Source: Bacillota bacterium | Lineage (GTDB): Bacteria; Bacillota_I; Bacilli_A; RF39; UBA660 | DNA length: 5,784 nucleotides | Direction: 5' to 3' | Assembly: GCA_018381595.1 (NCBI GenBank) | Contig: JAGZRP010000059.1 | Location: forward strand, 1-5,784 | Shown: one piece after another, positions 1-5,625 of the stretch | Position numbering within the stretch: position 1 is the stretch's first letter | Layout of the letters: each line of letters starts with the position of its first letter | Program-made: the position numbers and the translations under genes | The notes under the pieces: generated by a model | The model's database searches: none | Told to the model about the DNA's origin: nothing | Seen by the model: only the letters and a program-made list of their open reading frames with translations

Positions 1-195
1 ATTCAATCAAATCAATTTGATTAATTTTCATAGATTCTTCATCTACAATGTAGTTTTCTTTTTTTATGGATAGTTCTAGTGTATCAATTATTTTTCCTTG
101 TTCCCATAAAGCAAAACCAATAGTTAAAAGAGAATGTTTTTTTCATCTAATCCACCAGTTTCTGTATCAAAGAAAAGTATTTTTTCTGATGCCAT
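1..195 (-). CDS. DnaQ-like (DEDD) 3'-5' exonuclease, N-terminal part, partial at left edge, frame broken at an A7 run
   Basis: Predicted metal-dependent exonuclease of the DnaQ/RNase T superfamily. The ATG at 195 is preceded by GAGGTG (206-201) at 5-nt spacing. The first 20 codons give MASEKILFFDTETGGLDEKN, whose FDTETGG is the Exo I motif with metal ligands Asp10 and Glu12. In that frame the protein stops after 23 codons (TAA at 126-124). The -1 frame, starting with the codon at 136-134, is open to the window edge for 45 residues and reads as a natural continuation: HSLLTIGFALWEQGKI, then IDTLELSIKKENY, then VDEESMKINQIDLIE. So one A is missing from the run at 143-137, or the ribosome or polymerase slips there. 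The gene follows clpP by 31 nt and is probably co-transcribed with it. The family call is fairly sure. Whether the gene is dead, mis-sequenced or recoded cannot be told here. Exo II and III motifs lie outside the window. Confidence 0.75.
136..143 (-). other. A7 homopolymer with A AAA AAC heptamer at the exonuclease frame break
   Basis: The minus strand reads GAA AAA AAC in the start-codon frame, so the heptamer A AAA AAC (142-136) is in the register used for -1 tandem slippage. After a -1 slip the next codon is CAT (136-134), which opens the frame continuing the exonuclease. GGTGGA (156-151) lies 8 nt upstream and could act as an internal Shine-Dalgarno-like element, but it also simply encodes the conserved Gly-Gly. 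A one-base error or natural loss in an A8 run is the simpler explanation. Confidence 0.5.
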
Positions 196-226
196 AACAT
201 CACCTCAGAATCATTTTAACACATAT

Positions 227-793
227 TTATAATATTTTATCAACAAGACCATAATCTAAGGCTTCTTTTGCACTTAAAAAGTGATCACGCTCTGTATCCT
301 GTTCGATTTTCTCCATCTTTTGCCCTGTATTTTTAGAAAGAATACGATTTAATTTATCTTTTAATCCTAAAATTCTTTCAGCAACAATTTTAATTTCTGT
401 TGCCTGTCCTTCGGCACCACCTAATGGTTGATGAATCATGACTTCACTATTTGGAAGACAACAGCGTTTTCCTTTTGTTCCACAAGAAAGTAAGAATGCT
501 CCCATACTGGCTGCCATTCCAACACAAATGGTAGATACATCGCTTTTAATGAAATTCATGGTATCATAAATTGCCATACCTGCTGTGATACTTCCTCCTG
601 GAGAATTAATATATAAGCTAATATCATTGTGGTTTAAACTATCTAAATATAACAATTCTCCGACAACGATATTCGCACTCGCATCAGTAATTTCCCCACT
701 TAAAATAATAATTCTATCTTTTAAAAGTCTGGAATAAATATCATAAGACCTTTCTCCATTACTACTTTTTTCAATTACGGTTGGTATTAACAT
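227..793 (-). CDS. clpP: ATP-dependent Clp protease proteolytic subunit ClpP
   Basis: Cytosolic serine peptidase that forms a double heptameric ring and degrades proteins unfolded and fed in by Clp/Hsp100 ATPases. It is 188 residues, close to the usual 190-200. The N-terminus ([20 protein letters not shown]) is the standard processed ClpP start, and the body has the INSPGGS oxyanion-loop region (63-68). The triad is visible: Ser96 in GMAASMGA, His121 in MIHQP, Asp170 in [10 protein letters not shown]. The protein ends at YGLVDKIL without the short polar tail many ClpPs carry. A Cys-Cys pair (111-112, in GKRCCLPNS) sits where an aromatic plus small residue is usual. The start ATG has AAAGGA (806-801) 7 nt upstream. 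It is first in a likely two-gene minus-strand unit with the exonuclease, and divergent from the kinase gene. I see no CtsR-type heptamer repeat in the upstream spacer. Confidence 0.97.
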   Translation of the reverse strand: MLIPTVIEKSSNGERSYDIYSRLLKDRIIILSGEITDASANIVVGELLYLDSLNHNDISLYINSPGGSITAGMAIYDTMNFIKSDVSTICVGMAASMGAFLLSCGTKGKRCCLPNSEVMIHQPLGGAEGQATEIKIVAERILGLKDKLNRILSKNTGQKMEKIEQDTERDHFLSAKEALDYGLVDKIL

Positions 794-828
794 GTAATCA
801 TCCTTTCATTTATATATAGTCCAAAAAC

Positions 829-858
829 TTTGTAGTTATACAGAAATTGATGTGACAA
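829..858 (-). promoter_or_regulatory. Possible clpP promoter (TTGTCA-N18-TACAAA)
   Basis: On the minus strand TTGTCA (858-853, 5 of 6 to consensus) is followed after 18 nt by TACAAA (834-829, 4 of 6). This would start transcription near 822, leaving a short leader before the Shine-Dalgarno site at 806-801. TATAAC (840-835) lies closer but only 12 nt from the -35, too near to pair with it. The assignment is weak on the -10 side. Confidence 0.4.
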
Positions 859-880
859 AATGAATCTTTTTTGATAGAAT
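852..880 (+). promoter_or_regulatory. SigA-type promoter with extended -10 for the nucleoside kinase gene
   Basis: GTGACA (852-857) and TAGAAT (875-880) each match consensus at 5 of 6 positions with the ideal 17-nt spacer. TGA directly before the -10 supplies a TGn extended -10. The start would fall near 887, about 23 nt before the ATG. The -35 overlaps the candidate clpP -35 on the other strand. Confidence 0.7.
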
Positions 881-909
881 GAGTATGTATAGAATAAGAG
901 GGAAATTTT

Positions 910-2583
910 ATGAGAATGGTAAAAGTAAATTATAGAGATTTAGAGACAAAGGAATTTTTAGAAGAAACAACACTTTTAGAGATTAGTGATAGTTATAAGA
1001 AATATTATAATTATCCAATCTTAGTAGCAAAGGTAGATAATGATATTACACCACTTGCAGAAAAAGTGTCTAAGAAGTGTGATATTGATTTTTATGATCG
1101 TTCTAGTGCTTTAGGAAATGGAATTTATGGAAGAAGTCTACAGTTTGTTTTGATTCTCGCTGTAAAAAGAGTACTTGGTAGTGATGCTGAACTTGTGATT
1201 GAACATTCTATTGATAAGGGAATTTACTGTGAAATTAAAGGCGCTTCGATTGATAAACCAATCATTAAAAAACTAAGTGATGAGATGAAACAAATTGTCA
1301 AAGAAGATTTAATTTTTACAAAAGTCAGTGTTTCTCGCTTAGATGCCATTAAATATTTTAAAACGAAAAAGAAAATGGATAAAGTACATGTCTTAAAATA
1401 TATTAGTAATACTTATATTAATCTTTATCGTTTAGATGATGTGTATGATTATTTTTATGGGGATTTGGCGTATAGTACAAAAGTATTGGATGAGTTTAAA
1501 CTAACTTATATTAAAGATAATGGATTTGTGATGAGTTATCCTGATATTTATAATCCAGAGTGTACACTTGATTACAAACATCATCCTATGTTATTTGAAG
1601 CATTTTTGGATTACACCAAATGGGGTAGAATTTTAAAAATAGAAAATGCAGCGGATTTAAATGAACGTGTATCAACAGGACAATATGGGGATTTGATTCG
1701 TGTATCAGAAGCCTATTATGATGGACAGCTAGCTAGTATTGCAGAAGAAATTAATTTAAAAAGAGAAGATGTCAAACTGATTTTACTAGCTGGTCCATCT
1801 TCTAGTGGAAAGACAACCACAAGTAAGAAATTACAAATATATCTTCAAAGCAAAGGGATTAAAATTCATCAGATATCAATTGATGATTATTATGTGAATC
1901 GTGATAAGACACCAGTAGATGCAGAAGGAAATCCTGATTTTGAAAGTATTAAAGCAGTTGATTTAGAACTATTTAATCAACACATGATGAAGTTGTTAGC
2001 AGGAGAGAAAGTATTACTTCCTGAGTATAATTTTGTACTTGGTAAAAGAGAATATAAAAAGAAATGGTTACAACTTGGCGAAGATGATATGATTATTATC
2101 GAGGGATTACATGCATTAAATGAAGATTTGACTTTGAGCATTGAAAAGAAAAATAAATATCGTATCTATATTAGTCCGTTAACACAATTAAATATTGATG
2201 GACATAATCGAATTCATACAAGTGATACTAGAAAGTTAAGAAGAATAGTTCGCGATAATAAATATCGTGCATATTCGGCAGCAGATACCCTTGCAATGTG
2301 GCATAAAATAAGAGAAGGGGAAGAAAAATATATTTTCCCTTACCAAGATTCTGCTGATAAGATTATTAATTCTGCTCTTATTTATGAATTAGGTGTTTTA
2401 AAAACCTATGCAGAGCCACTTTTATTTAATGTTAAAGAAAATGATCCTGTTTATCCAGAAGCACTTCGTTTAATTAATTTTTTAAGAAACTTCTTACCAA
2501 TTCCATCTGAAGAAGTACCAGATGATAGTGTTCTTCGTGAGTTTATTGGTCATAGTTGCTTTGCTGGAAATAATCAATTGTAG
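910..2583 (+). CDS. Uridine/nucleoside kinase family protein with N-terminal TGS and ThrRS-like domains
   Basis: Predicted cytosolic ATP- or GTP-dependent nucleoside kinase of the uridine kinase/phosphoribulokinase P-loop family; pyrimidine salvage is the inferred role. Length is 557 residues. Residues about 1-60 look like a TGS (ubiquitin-like) domain. About 60-280 resembles the threonyl-tRNA synthetase second additional domain (YGRSLQFVLILAVKRVLG, then DAELVIEHSIDKGIYCEI), but the ThrRS HxxxH zinc/editing histidines are absent near 75-79. The kinase domain begins with Walker A GPSSSGKT (295-302), then ISIDDYY (322-328) as in the uridine kinase S-x-D-x-F/Y motif, IIIEGLHALN (395-404), the lid-like RRIVRDNKYR (444-453) and FPYQDSADKIINSAL (476-490). 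GAGGG (898-902) lies 7 nt before the ATG; a second in-frame ATG at 916 is too far from it. The 40-aa peptide gene follows after 15 nt. The true substrate is not known from sequence. Confidence 0.85.
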   Translation: MRMVKVNYRDLETKEFLEETTLLEISDSYKKYYNYPILVAKVDNDITPLAEKVSKKCDIDFYDRSSALGNGIYGRSLQFVLILAVKRVLGSDAELVIEHSIDKGIYCEIKGASIDKPIIKKLSDEMKQIVKEDLIFTKVSVSRLDAIKYFKTKKKMDKVHVLKYISNTYINLYRLDDVYDYFYGDLAYSTKVLDEFKLTYIKDNGFVMSYPDIYNPECTLDYKHHPMLFEAFLDYTKWGRILKIENAADLNERVSTGQYGDLIRVSEAYYDGQLASIAEEINLKREDVKLILLAGPSSSGKTTTSKKLQIYLQSKGIKIHQISIDDYYVNRDKTPVDAEGNPDFESIKAVDLELFNQHMMKLLAGEKVLLPEYNFVLGKREYKKKWLQLGEDDMIIIEGLHALNEDLTLSIEKKNKYRIYISPLTQLNIDGHNRIHTSDTRKLRRIVRDNKYRAYSAADTLAMWHKIREGEEKYIFPYQDSADKIINSALIYELGVLKTYAEPLLFNVKENDPVYPEALRLINFLRNFLPIPSEEVPDDSVLREFIGHSCFAGNNQL

Positions 2584-2598
2584 AAGGAAGGATAGATT

Positions 2599-2721
2599 GT
2601 GCAAGATTTTTTGATGTATGTACTCATTGGAGGCGTAGGTGGAGCGATTATTGGGGGAATCGTTGGAGCTATTTTTCATCTTGTGAATCAACGTATCCAA
2701 AAAAATAAAATGAATCATTGA
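2599..2721 (+). CDS. 40-residue glycine-zipper single-pass membrane peptide, GTG start
   Basis: Small gene of unrecognised family. GTG at 2599 is preceded by AAGGAAGGA (2584-2592) at 6-nt spacing, a very strong Shine-Dalgarno site placed just after the kinase stop. The product begins MQDFLMYVLIGGVGG, continues AIIGGIVGAIFHLVN, and ends in a basic polar tail, QRIQKNKMNH. Residues about 7-29 form one hydrophobic span with repeated GG and GxxxG spacing, typical of tightly packed or oligomerising transmembrane helices. The short acidic N-terminus and basic C-terminus suggest an N-out/C-in single pass. The stop is TGA, and the terminator stem starts on the next base. It is likely co-transcribed with the kinase. 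A later in-frame ATG (2614) would be 21 nt from the ribosome site, so GTG is preferred. Function unknown; a small membrane-protein partner or type I toxin-like peptide are both possible. Confidence 0.75.
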   Translation: MQDFLMYVLIGGVGGAIIGGIVGAIFHLVNQRIQKNKMNH

Positions 2722-2749
2722 AAAAGAGTGTGAAGAAACATTCTTTTTT
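2722..2749 (+). terminator. Rho-independent terminator after the kinase-peptide operon
   Basis: AAAAGAGTGT (2722-2731) pairs with ACATTCTTTT (2738-2747) as a 10-bp stem with one G-U pair and loop GAAGAA; T's follow to 2749. It starts one base after the TGA of the peptide gene. The stem is AT-rich, so termination may be partial. Confidence 0.7.
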
Positions 2750-2758
2750 ATGTGCTAA

Positions 2759-2777
2759 ACTTTTCCTGTGGAAAAGT
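2759..2777. repeat. Perfect 8-bp inverted repeat upstream of gap
   Basis: ACTTTTCC (2759-2766) and GGAAAAGT (2770-2777) are exact reverse complements around TGT. No T-run follows on either strand, so it does not look like a terminator. It lies about 80 bp upstream of the gap -35 and could be a protein-binding site; no known operator is recognised. Confidence 0.5.
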
Positions 2778-2784
2778 GGATGTG

Positions 2785-2822
2785 TATTAGTTGATACCAA
2801 ATGGTAAAGTAAAATACTAATA
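2785..2822. repeat. Nested inverted repeats upstream of gap
   Basis: TATTAGT (2785-2791) pairs with ACTAATA (2816-2822), and inside them TACCA (2795-2799) pairs with TGGTA (2802-2806) around AA. The nested dyads end about 38 bp before the gap -35. A TTGATA at 2791-2796 overlaps them and could be a weak extra -35 (N18 to TACTAA). A regulator site is possible but unproven. Confidence 0.4.
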
Positions 2823-2859
2823 TCTTTTTGTCGAGTATTGTAAACTAAAAGTAGAATGA

Positions 2860-2888
2860 TTGACATCAATTTCTAATTTCTTTACAAT
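2860..2888 (+). promoter_or_regulatory. Strong SigA promoter of gap
   Basis: TTGACA (2860-2865) is a perfect -35, the spacer is 17 nt, and TACAAT (2883-2888) matches the -10 at 5 of 6. The predicted start is near 2895, giving a leader of about 29 nt that carries AGAAGGA (2911-2917) 6 nt before the ATG. A weaker TTGTCG-N18-TAGAAT pair at 2828-2857 lies directly upstream and may be a second start. Confidence 0.85.
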
Positions 2889-2923
2889 GATAATGGAAGA
2901 TATAATAGAAAGAAGGAATAGAA

Positions 2924-3931
2924 ATGATTAAAGTAGCAATCAATGGATTCGGAAGAATTGGGAGATTAGTATTTCGTTTGATGGAAGAGGATCCTACATT
3001 TGAAGTTGTTGCAATCAATGATATTACAGAACCAGAACAATTGGCACATCTTTTAAAGTATGATACGTCTCATCGTAATTACAGAACAGATGAAATTACT
3101 TATGGAGAAGATTATATTCAAGTAGGAGACCATAAAGTTCTAGTTTGTAAAGAATTAGACCCAGTAAATTTACCTTGGGGAAAACTTGGGATTGATGAAG
3201 TATTTGAATGTACTGGTAAATTTGTAAAATACGAAGATGCTCATAAACACATTGAAGCAGGAGCGAGGAAAGTAATTATTTCAGCACCTGGTAAAGGTGA
3301 TATGAAGACAATTGTTTACAATGTCAATAGTGATATCTTAGATGGTACTGAAGAAATTATTAGTGCAGCAAGTTGTACAACAAACTGTTTGGCACCTGTT
3401 GCAAAAGTATTAGATGAAGTATTTGGAATTGAAAAAGGATTTATGACAACAGTACATGCTTATACCAATGATCAAACAATTCTTGATGTTGCTCATAAAA
3501 AAGGAATCAAAGCACGTCGTGGTAGAGCAGGGGCAGCTAATATTATTCCAGCAAGTACAGGAGCAGCAGTAGCTGTTGGAAAAGTACTTCCAAGTTTACT
3601 TGGTAAATTAGATGGAATGGCATTCCGTGTACCAGTTACTGATGGTTCTGTTGTAGACCTTACTGTTGAACTAAAGAAAAATGTAACTGTAGAAGAAGTT
3701 AACGAAGCATTGAGAACACATACCAATGAAACATTAGGATTTACTATGGATCCAATTGTATCAAGTGATATTATTGGTTCTCATTATGGAAGCTTAGTTG
3801 ATGGACTTAGTACATCACTAATCGAAGTAGATGGAAAGCAATTAGTAAAAGTAGTTACTTGGTATGATAATGAGATGGGGTATTCTACTCAAATGGTTCG
3901 TACTGCAAAATTACTTGGAACGATGTTATAA
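2924..3931 (+). CDS. gap: Type I glyceraldehyde-3-phosphate dehydrogenase, glycolytic
   Basis: Cytosolic tetrameric enzyme that oxidises and phosphorylates glyceraldehyde-3-phosphate to 1,3-bisphosphoglycerate with NAD+ in glycolysis. Length is 335 residues, normal for the family. The Rossmann glycine motif is INGFGRIGRL (6-15), with Asp33 in NDIT favouring NAD over NADP. The active site SCTTNC (150-155) contains catalytic Cys151, and His178 in TTVHAYTNDQ is the general base. WYDNEMGYS (313-321) closes the C-terminal catalytic domain. The S-loop after TNDQ reads LDVAHKKGIKARRGRAGAAN, a few residues longer than the LPHKDLRRARAAA form of Bacillus GapA; the proline there, which helps NAD specificity in that enzyme, is Ala190. 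The gene is monocistronic, with its own strong promoter and terminators. No cggR, pgk or tpi lies next to it, so the usual Bacillus glycolytic operon is absent here. Confidence 0.97.
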   Translation: MIKVAINGFGRIGRLVFRLMEEDPTFEVVAINDITEPEQLAHLLKYDTSHRNYRTDEITYGEDYIQVGDHKVLVCKELDPVNLPWGKLGIDEVFECTGKFVKYEDAHKHIEAGARKVIISAPGKGDMKTIVYNVNSDILDGTEEIISAASCTTNCLAPVAKVLDEVFGIEKGFMTTVHAYTNDQTILDVAHKKGIKARRGRAGAANIIPASTGAAVAVGKVLPSLLGKLDGMAFRVPVTDGSVVDLTVELKKNVTVEEVNEALRTHTNETLGFTMDPIVSSDIIGSHYGSLVDGLSTSLIEVDGKQLVKVVTWYDNEMGYSTQMVRTAKLLGTML

Positions 3932-3953
3932 GAGTAGATATCTACTCTTTTTT
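3930..3953 (+). terminator. gap terminator overlapping the stop codon
   Basis: AAGAGTAG and CTACTCTT pair as an 8-bp stem around ATAT (perfect 20-nt palindrome, 3930-3949), followed by T's to 3953. The stem begins within the TAA stop of gap, so no spacer is left. Confidence 0.85.
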
Positions 3954-3960
3954 AGTTTCA

Positions 3961-3998
3961 AAAAAACATATATCAGAACAGATATATGTTTTTTCTTG
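3961..3998. terminator. Bidirectional terminator between convergent gap and the 400-aa gene
   Basis: AAAAAACATATATC (3961-3974) and GATATATGTTTTTT (3981-3994) are perfect complements around AGAACA. The A-run on the left and T-run on the right give a U-tract to either strand. It backs up the first gap hairpin and is the only terminator seen for the minus-strand gene that ends at 4097. The 102 bp between this hairpin and that stop hold nothing else I can identify. Confidence 0.8.
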
Positions 3999-4096
3999 TT
4001 AGATAAAAAATTTAGAAATAACAATAGTTACTTAATCTTTGGATTTTTTATTCATGTTAAAAAACTACTAAAGGGTTATATCTATTTTCATTTGAC

Positions 4097-5299
4097 TTAT
4101 TTCATAGAACCAGTACTAAAAGATGCTTCTCTTTGCTCTTCTAAAGCTGCAATTCTTTCTTGTTGCTTACGTATCGTCTCTGCTAAAGCCTTTTCATTTG
4201 CTTCTCGCCTATCAGGAAATATTTGACTATGTCTTGCAATTGAAATCTTTTCATTTTCAATTTCTCTACGAATGATATTAATATAAGCATCATAGTAATC
4301 CGTATCAAATTTTTGAGCTTGTAATTGTACTACTGTGTTTATCATATCTTCAATATAGTTTTGAGGAAAAGATCTTAATGATATATTTTTATTTTCTTCT
4401 GTAAAAATACGCAAACCATATTCTTTTTCACTACCATATTCACTTAATTGTGTGATTGTTGCGTTTGAAGCAAGGTTCAAAATCGTTTTTTCTAAAAAAT
4501 CTTGTTTCATTTCCGCATCAAATGGCATTATTCGTTTATGAATTATTTCATTTCCATTTTCTGTTTGTTTTTCTATGTAGTGGTCAAGTAATTTGTAATC
4601 CTCATTTAATCTGAAACAATGCCAAAATGAATCACTGTTACTATCTAATTCAAATAATCTTTCACAATCTGTAATATATTCTTCCGTCGATAAAGATTTT
4701 TCAATGTTATCTTTTTTGATTTTTTCAAGACATTCTTTTCTGAATTCAGTAACCTCGGTTTCATATTTAAAATCTATATTATTTTCGAAATCCATATTTT
4801 CCATCTCAAATACAGAACTATCTAATAATTCTAATTTTTTATCACTAGGAAATTCCAACTCTTTATCTAATACTTCAATATACAAAAGACTACTATCTAT
4901 CCAACTGGATTTTATTAAATAATCAATTTTAGAGTTACCGATTACTTCTTCGTTTTTTGTAAAAACGGATGAAGTACTTTCATAATACAGATTATCATCT
5001 GAATCACTACACTTTATTTTATCAATAGTCTTTATAATGCTTTCTAACTCTTTGCCTGCTTGAATAGCAAACATTGTTTGATGTTCATTCTTTTCATCAC
5101 TGAATGATAATTTAATGATTTGACTTGGATCATAAATACTAATACTCATTAGCTTCTCTTCTATATCACATAAACGACCACCAAAAATAATTTTCCCATT
5201 TTTTTCATAATAACGATAGTGGTTTTTCTCTAAATATTCTTTAATCGCGTTGTCAATGACAGAAGATGTATTATTAATGCTATACTCATAATAGTTCAT
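4097..5299 (-). CDS. Uncharacterised 400-residue acidic soluble protein with C-terminal coiled coil
   Basis: I do not recognise this family. The ATG at 5299 has a near-perfect GGAGGG (5310-5305) 5 nt upstream and an extended -10 before that, so the gene is real and probably well translated. The protein has no signal peptide and no membrane span. It is rich in Glu, Asp, Lys, Asn and Ser. Residues 1-95 look like a compact mixed alpha/beta region (YYEKNGKIIFGG, LMSISIYDPSQIIKLSF). Residues 97-200 are acidic and low in complexity, probably flexible. Residues 205-345 carry amphipathic helices with aromatic clusters (DSFWHCFRLNEDYKLLDHYI). Residues 366-392 (EANEKALAETIRKQQERIAA onward) form a short coiled coil ending in a Ser/Gly tail. 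No catalytic motif is evident. It converges on gap and diverges from the prepilin gene. Accessory or lineage-specific content is likely. Confidence 0.8.
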   Translation of the reverse strand: MNYYEYSINNTSSVIDNAIKEYLEKNHYRYYEKNGKIIFGGRLCDIEEKLMSISIYDPSQIIKLSFSDEKNEHQTMFAIQAGKELESIIKTIDKIKCSDSDDNLYYESTSSVFTKNEEVIGNSKIDYLIKSSWIDSSLLYIEVLDKELEFPSDKKLELLDSSVFEMENMDFENNIDFKYETEVTEFRKECLEKIKKDNIEKSLSTEEYITDCERLFELDSNSDSFWHCFRLNEDYKLLDHYIEKQTENGNEIIHKRIMPFDAEMKQDFLEKTILNLASNATITQLSEYGSEKEYGLRIFTEENKNISLRSFPQNYIEDMINTVVQLQAQKFDTDYYDAYINIIRREIENEKISIARHSQIFPDRREANEKALAETIRKQQERIAALEEQREASFSTGSMK

Positions 5300-5325
5300 C
5301 TTATCCCTCCATACTTTATATTTTT

Positions 5326-5334
5326 ATTGTAACA
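5326..5334 (-). promoter_or_regulatory. Extended -10 promoter of the 400-aa gene
   Basis: On the minus strand TGT directly precedes TACAAT (5331-5326), an extended -10 matching consensus at 5 of 6. No good -35 is found 16-18 nt upstream (TAATCA is the nearest), as is common for extended -10 promoters. Transcription would start near 5319, giving a leader of about 20 nt containing GGAGGG. Confidence 0.6.
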
Positions 5335-5341
5335 TAAACTG

Positions 5342-5371
5342 TTTAAAATGATTACAAAATGTAATTTTAAA
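5342..5371. repeat. AT-rich interrupted inverted repeat over the -35 region of the 400-aa gene
   Basis: TTTAAAAT (5342-5349) and ATTTTAAA (5364-5371) are exact complements, with TACA (5353-5356) and TGTA (5360-5363) pairing inside, leaving a GAT bulge and an AAA loop. The site covers the expected -35 position of the minus-strand promoter and so could be an operator. AT-rich sequence makes chance dyads common. Confidence 0.4.
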
Positions 5372-5467
5372 GCATATTTTGTCTAATCTGTTTTACAAAC
5401 TCTATGGTAGTTTCATAAAATTCAATTTATTTTATTAATATACTTAAATACTGGTTTTATAAGCATA

Positions 5468-5482
5468 AATAGAATTTCTATT
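5468..5482. repeat. Perfect 7-bp dyad in the divergent intergenic region
   Basis: AATAGAA and TTCTATT are exact complements around a single T. It lies midway between the divergent 400-aa and prepilin genes. Possible regulator site, though a dyad this short and AT-rich may arise by chance. Confidence 0.3.
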
Positions 5483-5492
5483 ACTATCTACT

Positions 5493-5522
5493 AAAAAAAG
5501 AATATTCCCATGATATATTCTT
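5493..5522 (-). terminator. Weak minus-strand hairpin with U-tract
   Basis: AAGAATAT (5498-5505) and ATATTCTT (5515-5522) pair around nine bases. Read on the minus strand the stem is followed by a run of T's (complement of 5499-5493), like a terminator. Only one of eight pairs is G-C, so it is weak. It could stop antisense transcription leaving the prepilin locus, or be a chance dyad. Confidence 0.3.
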
Positions 5523-5564
5523 ATAAGATGTTTTTAGGGATAAATAACAGGTTGATAAAATTGT

Positions 5565-5592
5565 TTTACAAAGTGCAAATCTTTGGTATAAT
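5565..5592 (+). promoter_or_regulatory. SigA promoter of the prepilin gene
   Basis: TTTACA (5565-5570, 5 of 6) is followed after 16 nt by a perfect TATAAT (5587-5592). The predicted start is near 5599, about 27 nt before the ATG at 5626. Confidence 0.75.
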
Positions 5593-5625
5593 GAGGAAGA
5601 TAAATACTAAAGGAAGTGTGAGTGT

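Larger units (their letters stand above)
5389..5572 (+). repeat. Direct repeat TGTTTTACAAA, two copies 173 bp apart
   Basis: TGTTTTACAAA occurs at 5389-5399 and 5562-5572. Each copy is followed within a few bases by TCTNTGGTA (one base later in the first, seven in the second). The second copy contains the TTTACA used as -35 by the prepilin promoter. The first would give only a poor -10 (CATAAA). It may be a duplicated promoter/operator element. Confidence 0.4.

Noticed and set aside
794..909. Search for a CtsR operator controlling clpP
   Set aside because: No tandem RGTCAAA-type heptamers on either strand of the spacer.
2494..2869. Two overlapping minus-strand open frames (74 and 66 codons) across the end of the kinase gene and the gap upstream region
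   Set aside because: They run antisense to the kinase end, the 40-aa peptide gene, its terminator and the gap promoter region, have no good ribosome site, and their sequences look like random AT-rich translation.
3493..3726. Minus-strand 77-codon frame inside gap
   Set aside because: Antisense shadow of a highly conserved gene, with no promoter or ribosome site of its own.
2924..3931. Possible NADP-dependent (GapB-like) GAPDH because the S-loop lacks the Leu-Pro of Bacillus GapA
   Set aside because: Asp33 is present, which disfavours the NADP phosphate, and loop variants of this kind occur in glycolytic enzymes; NAD use is the better reading.
3864..4226. Plus-strand 120-codon frame spanning the end of gap and the convergent gene end
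   Set aside because: It overlaps gap out of frame, reads through both terminators and then antisense to the 400-aa gene; composition is Phe/Leu/Lys-rich noise.
4704..4922. Plus-strand 72-codon frame antisense to the 400-aa gene
   Set aside because: Ser/Leu/Phe-rich product typical of the reverse strand of an acidic AT-rich gene; no ribosome site seen.
5356..5368. AAAA-N5-TTTT, matching a ComK half-box, near a competence-like pilin gene
   Set aside because: It is one half-site about 200 bp from the pilin promoter, no second box is found at the required spacing, and the pattern is expected by chance in such AT-rich DNA.
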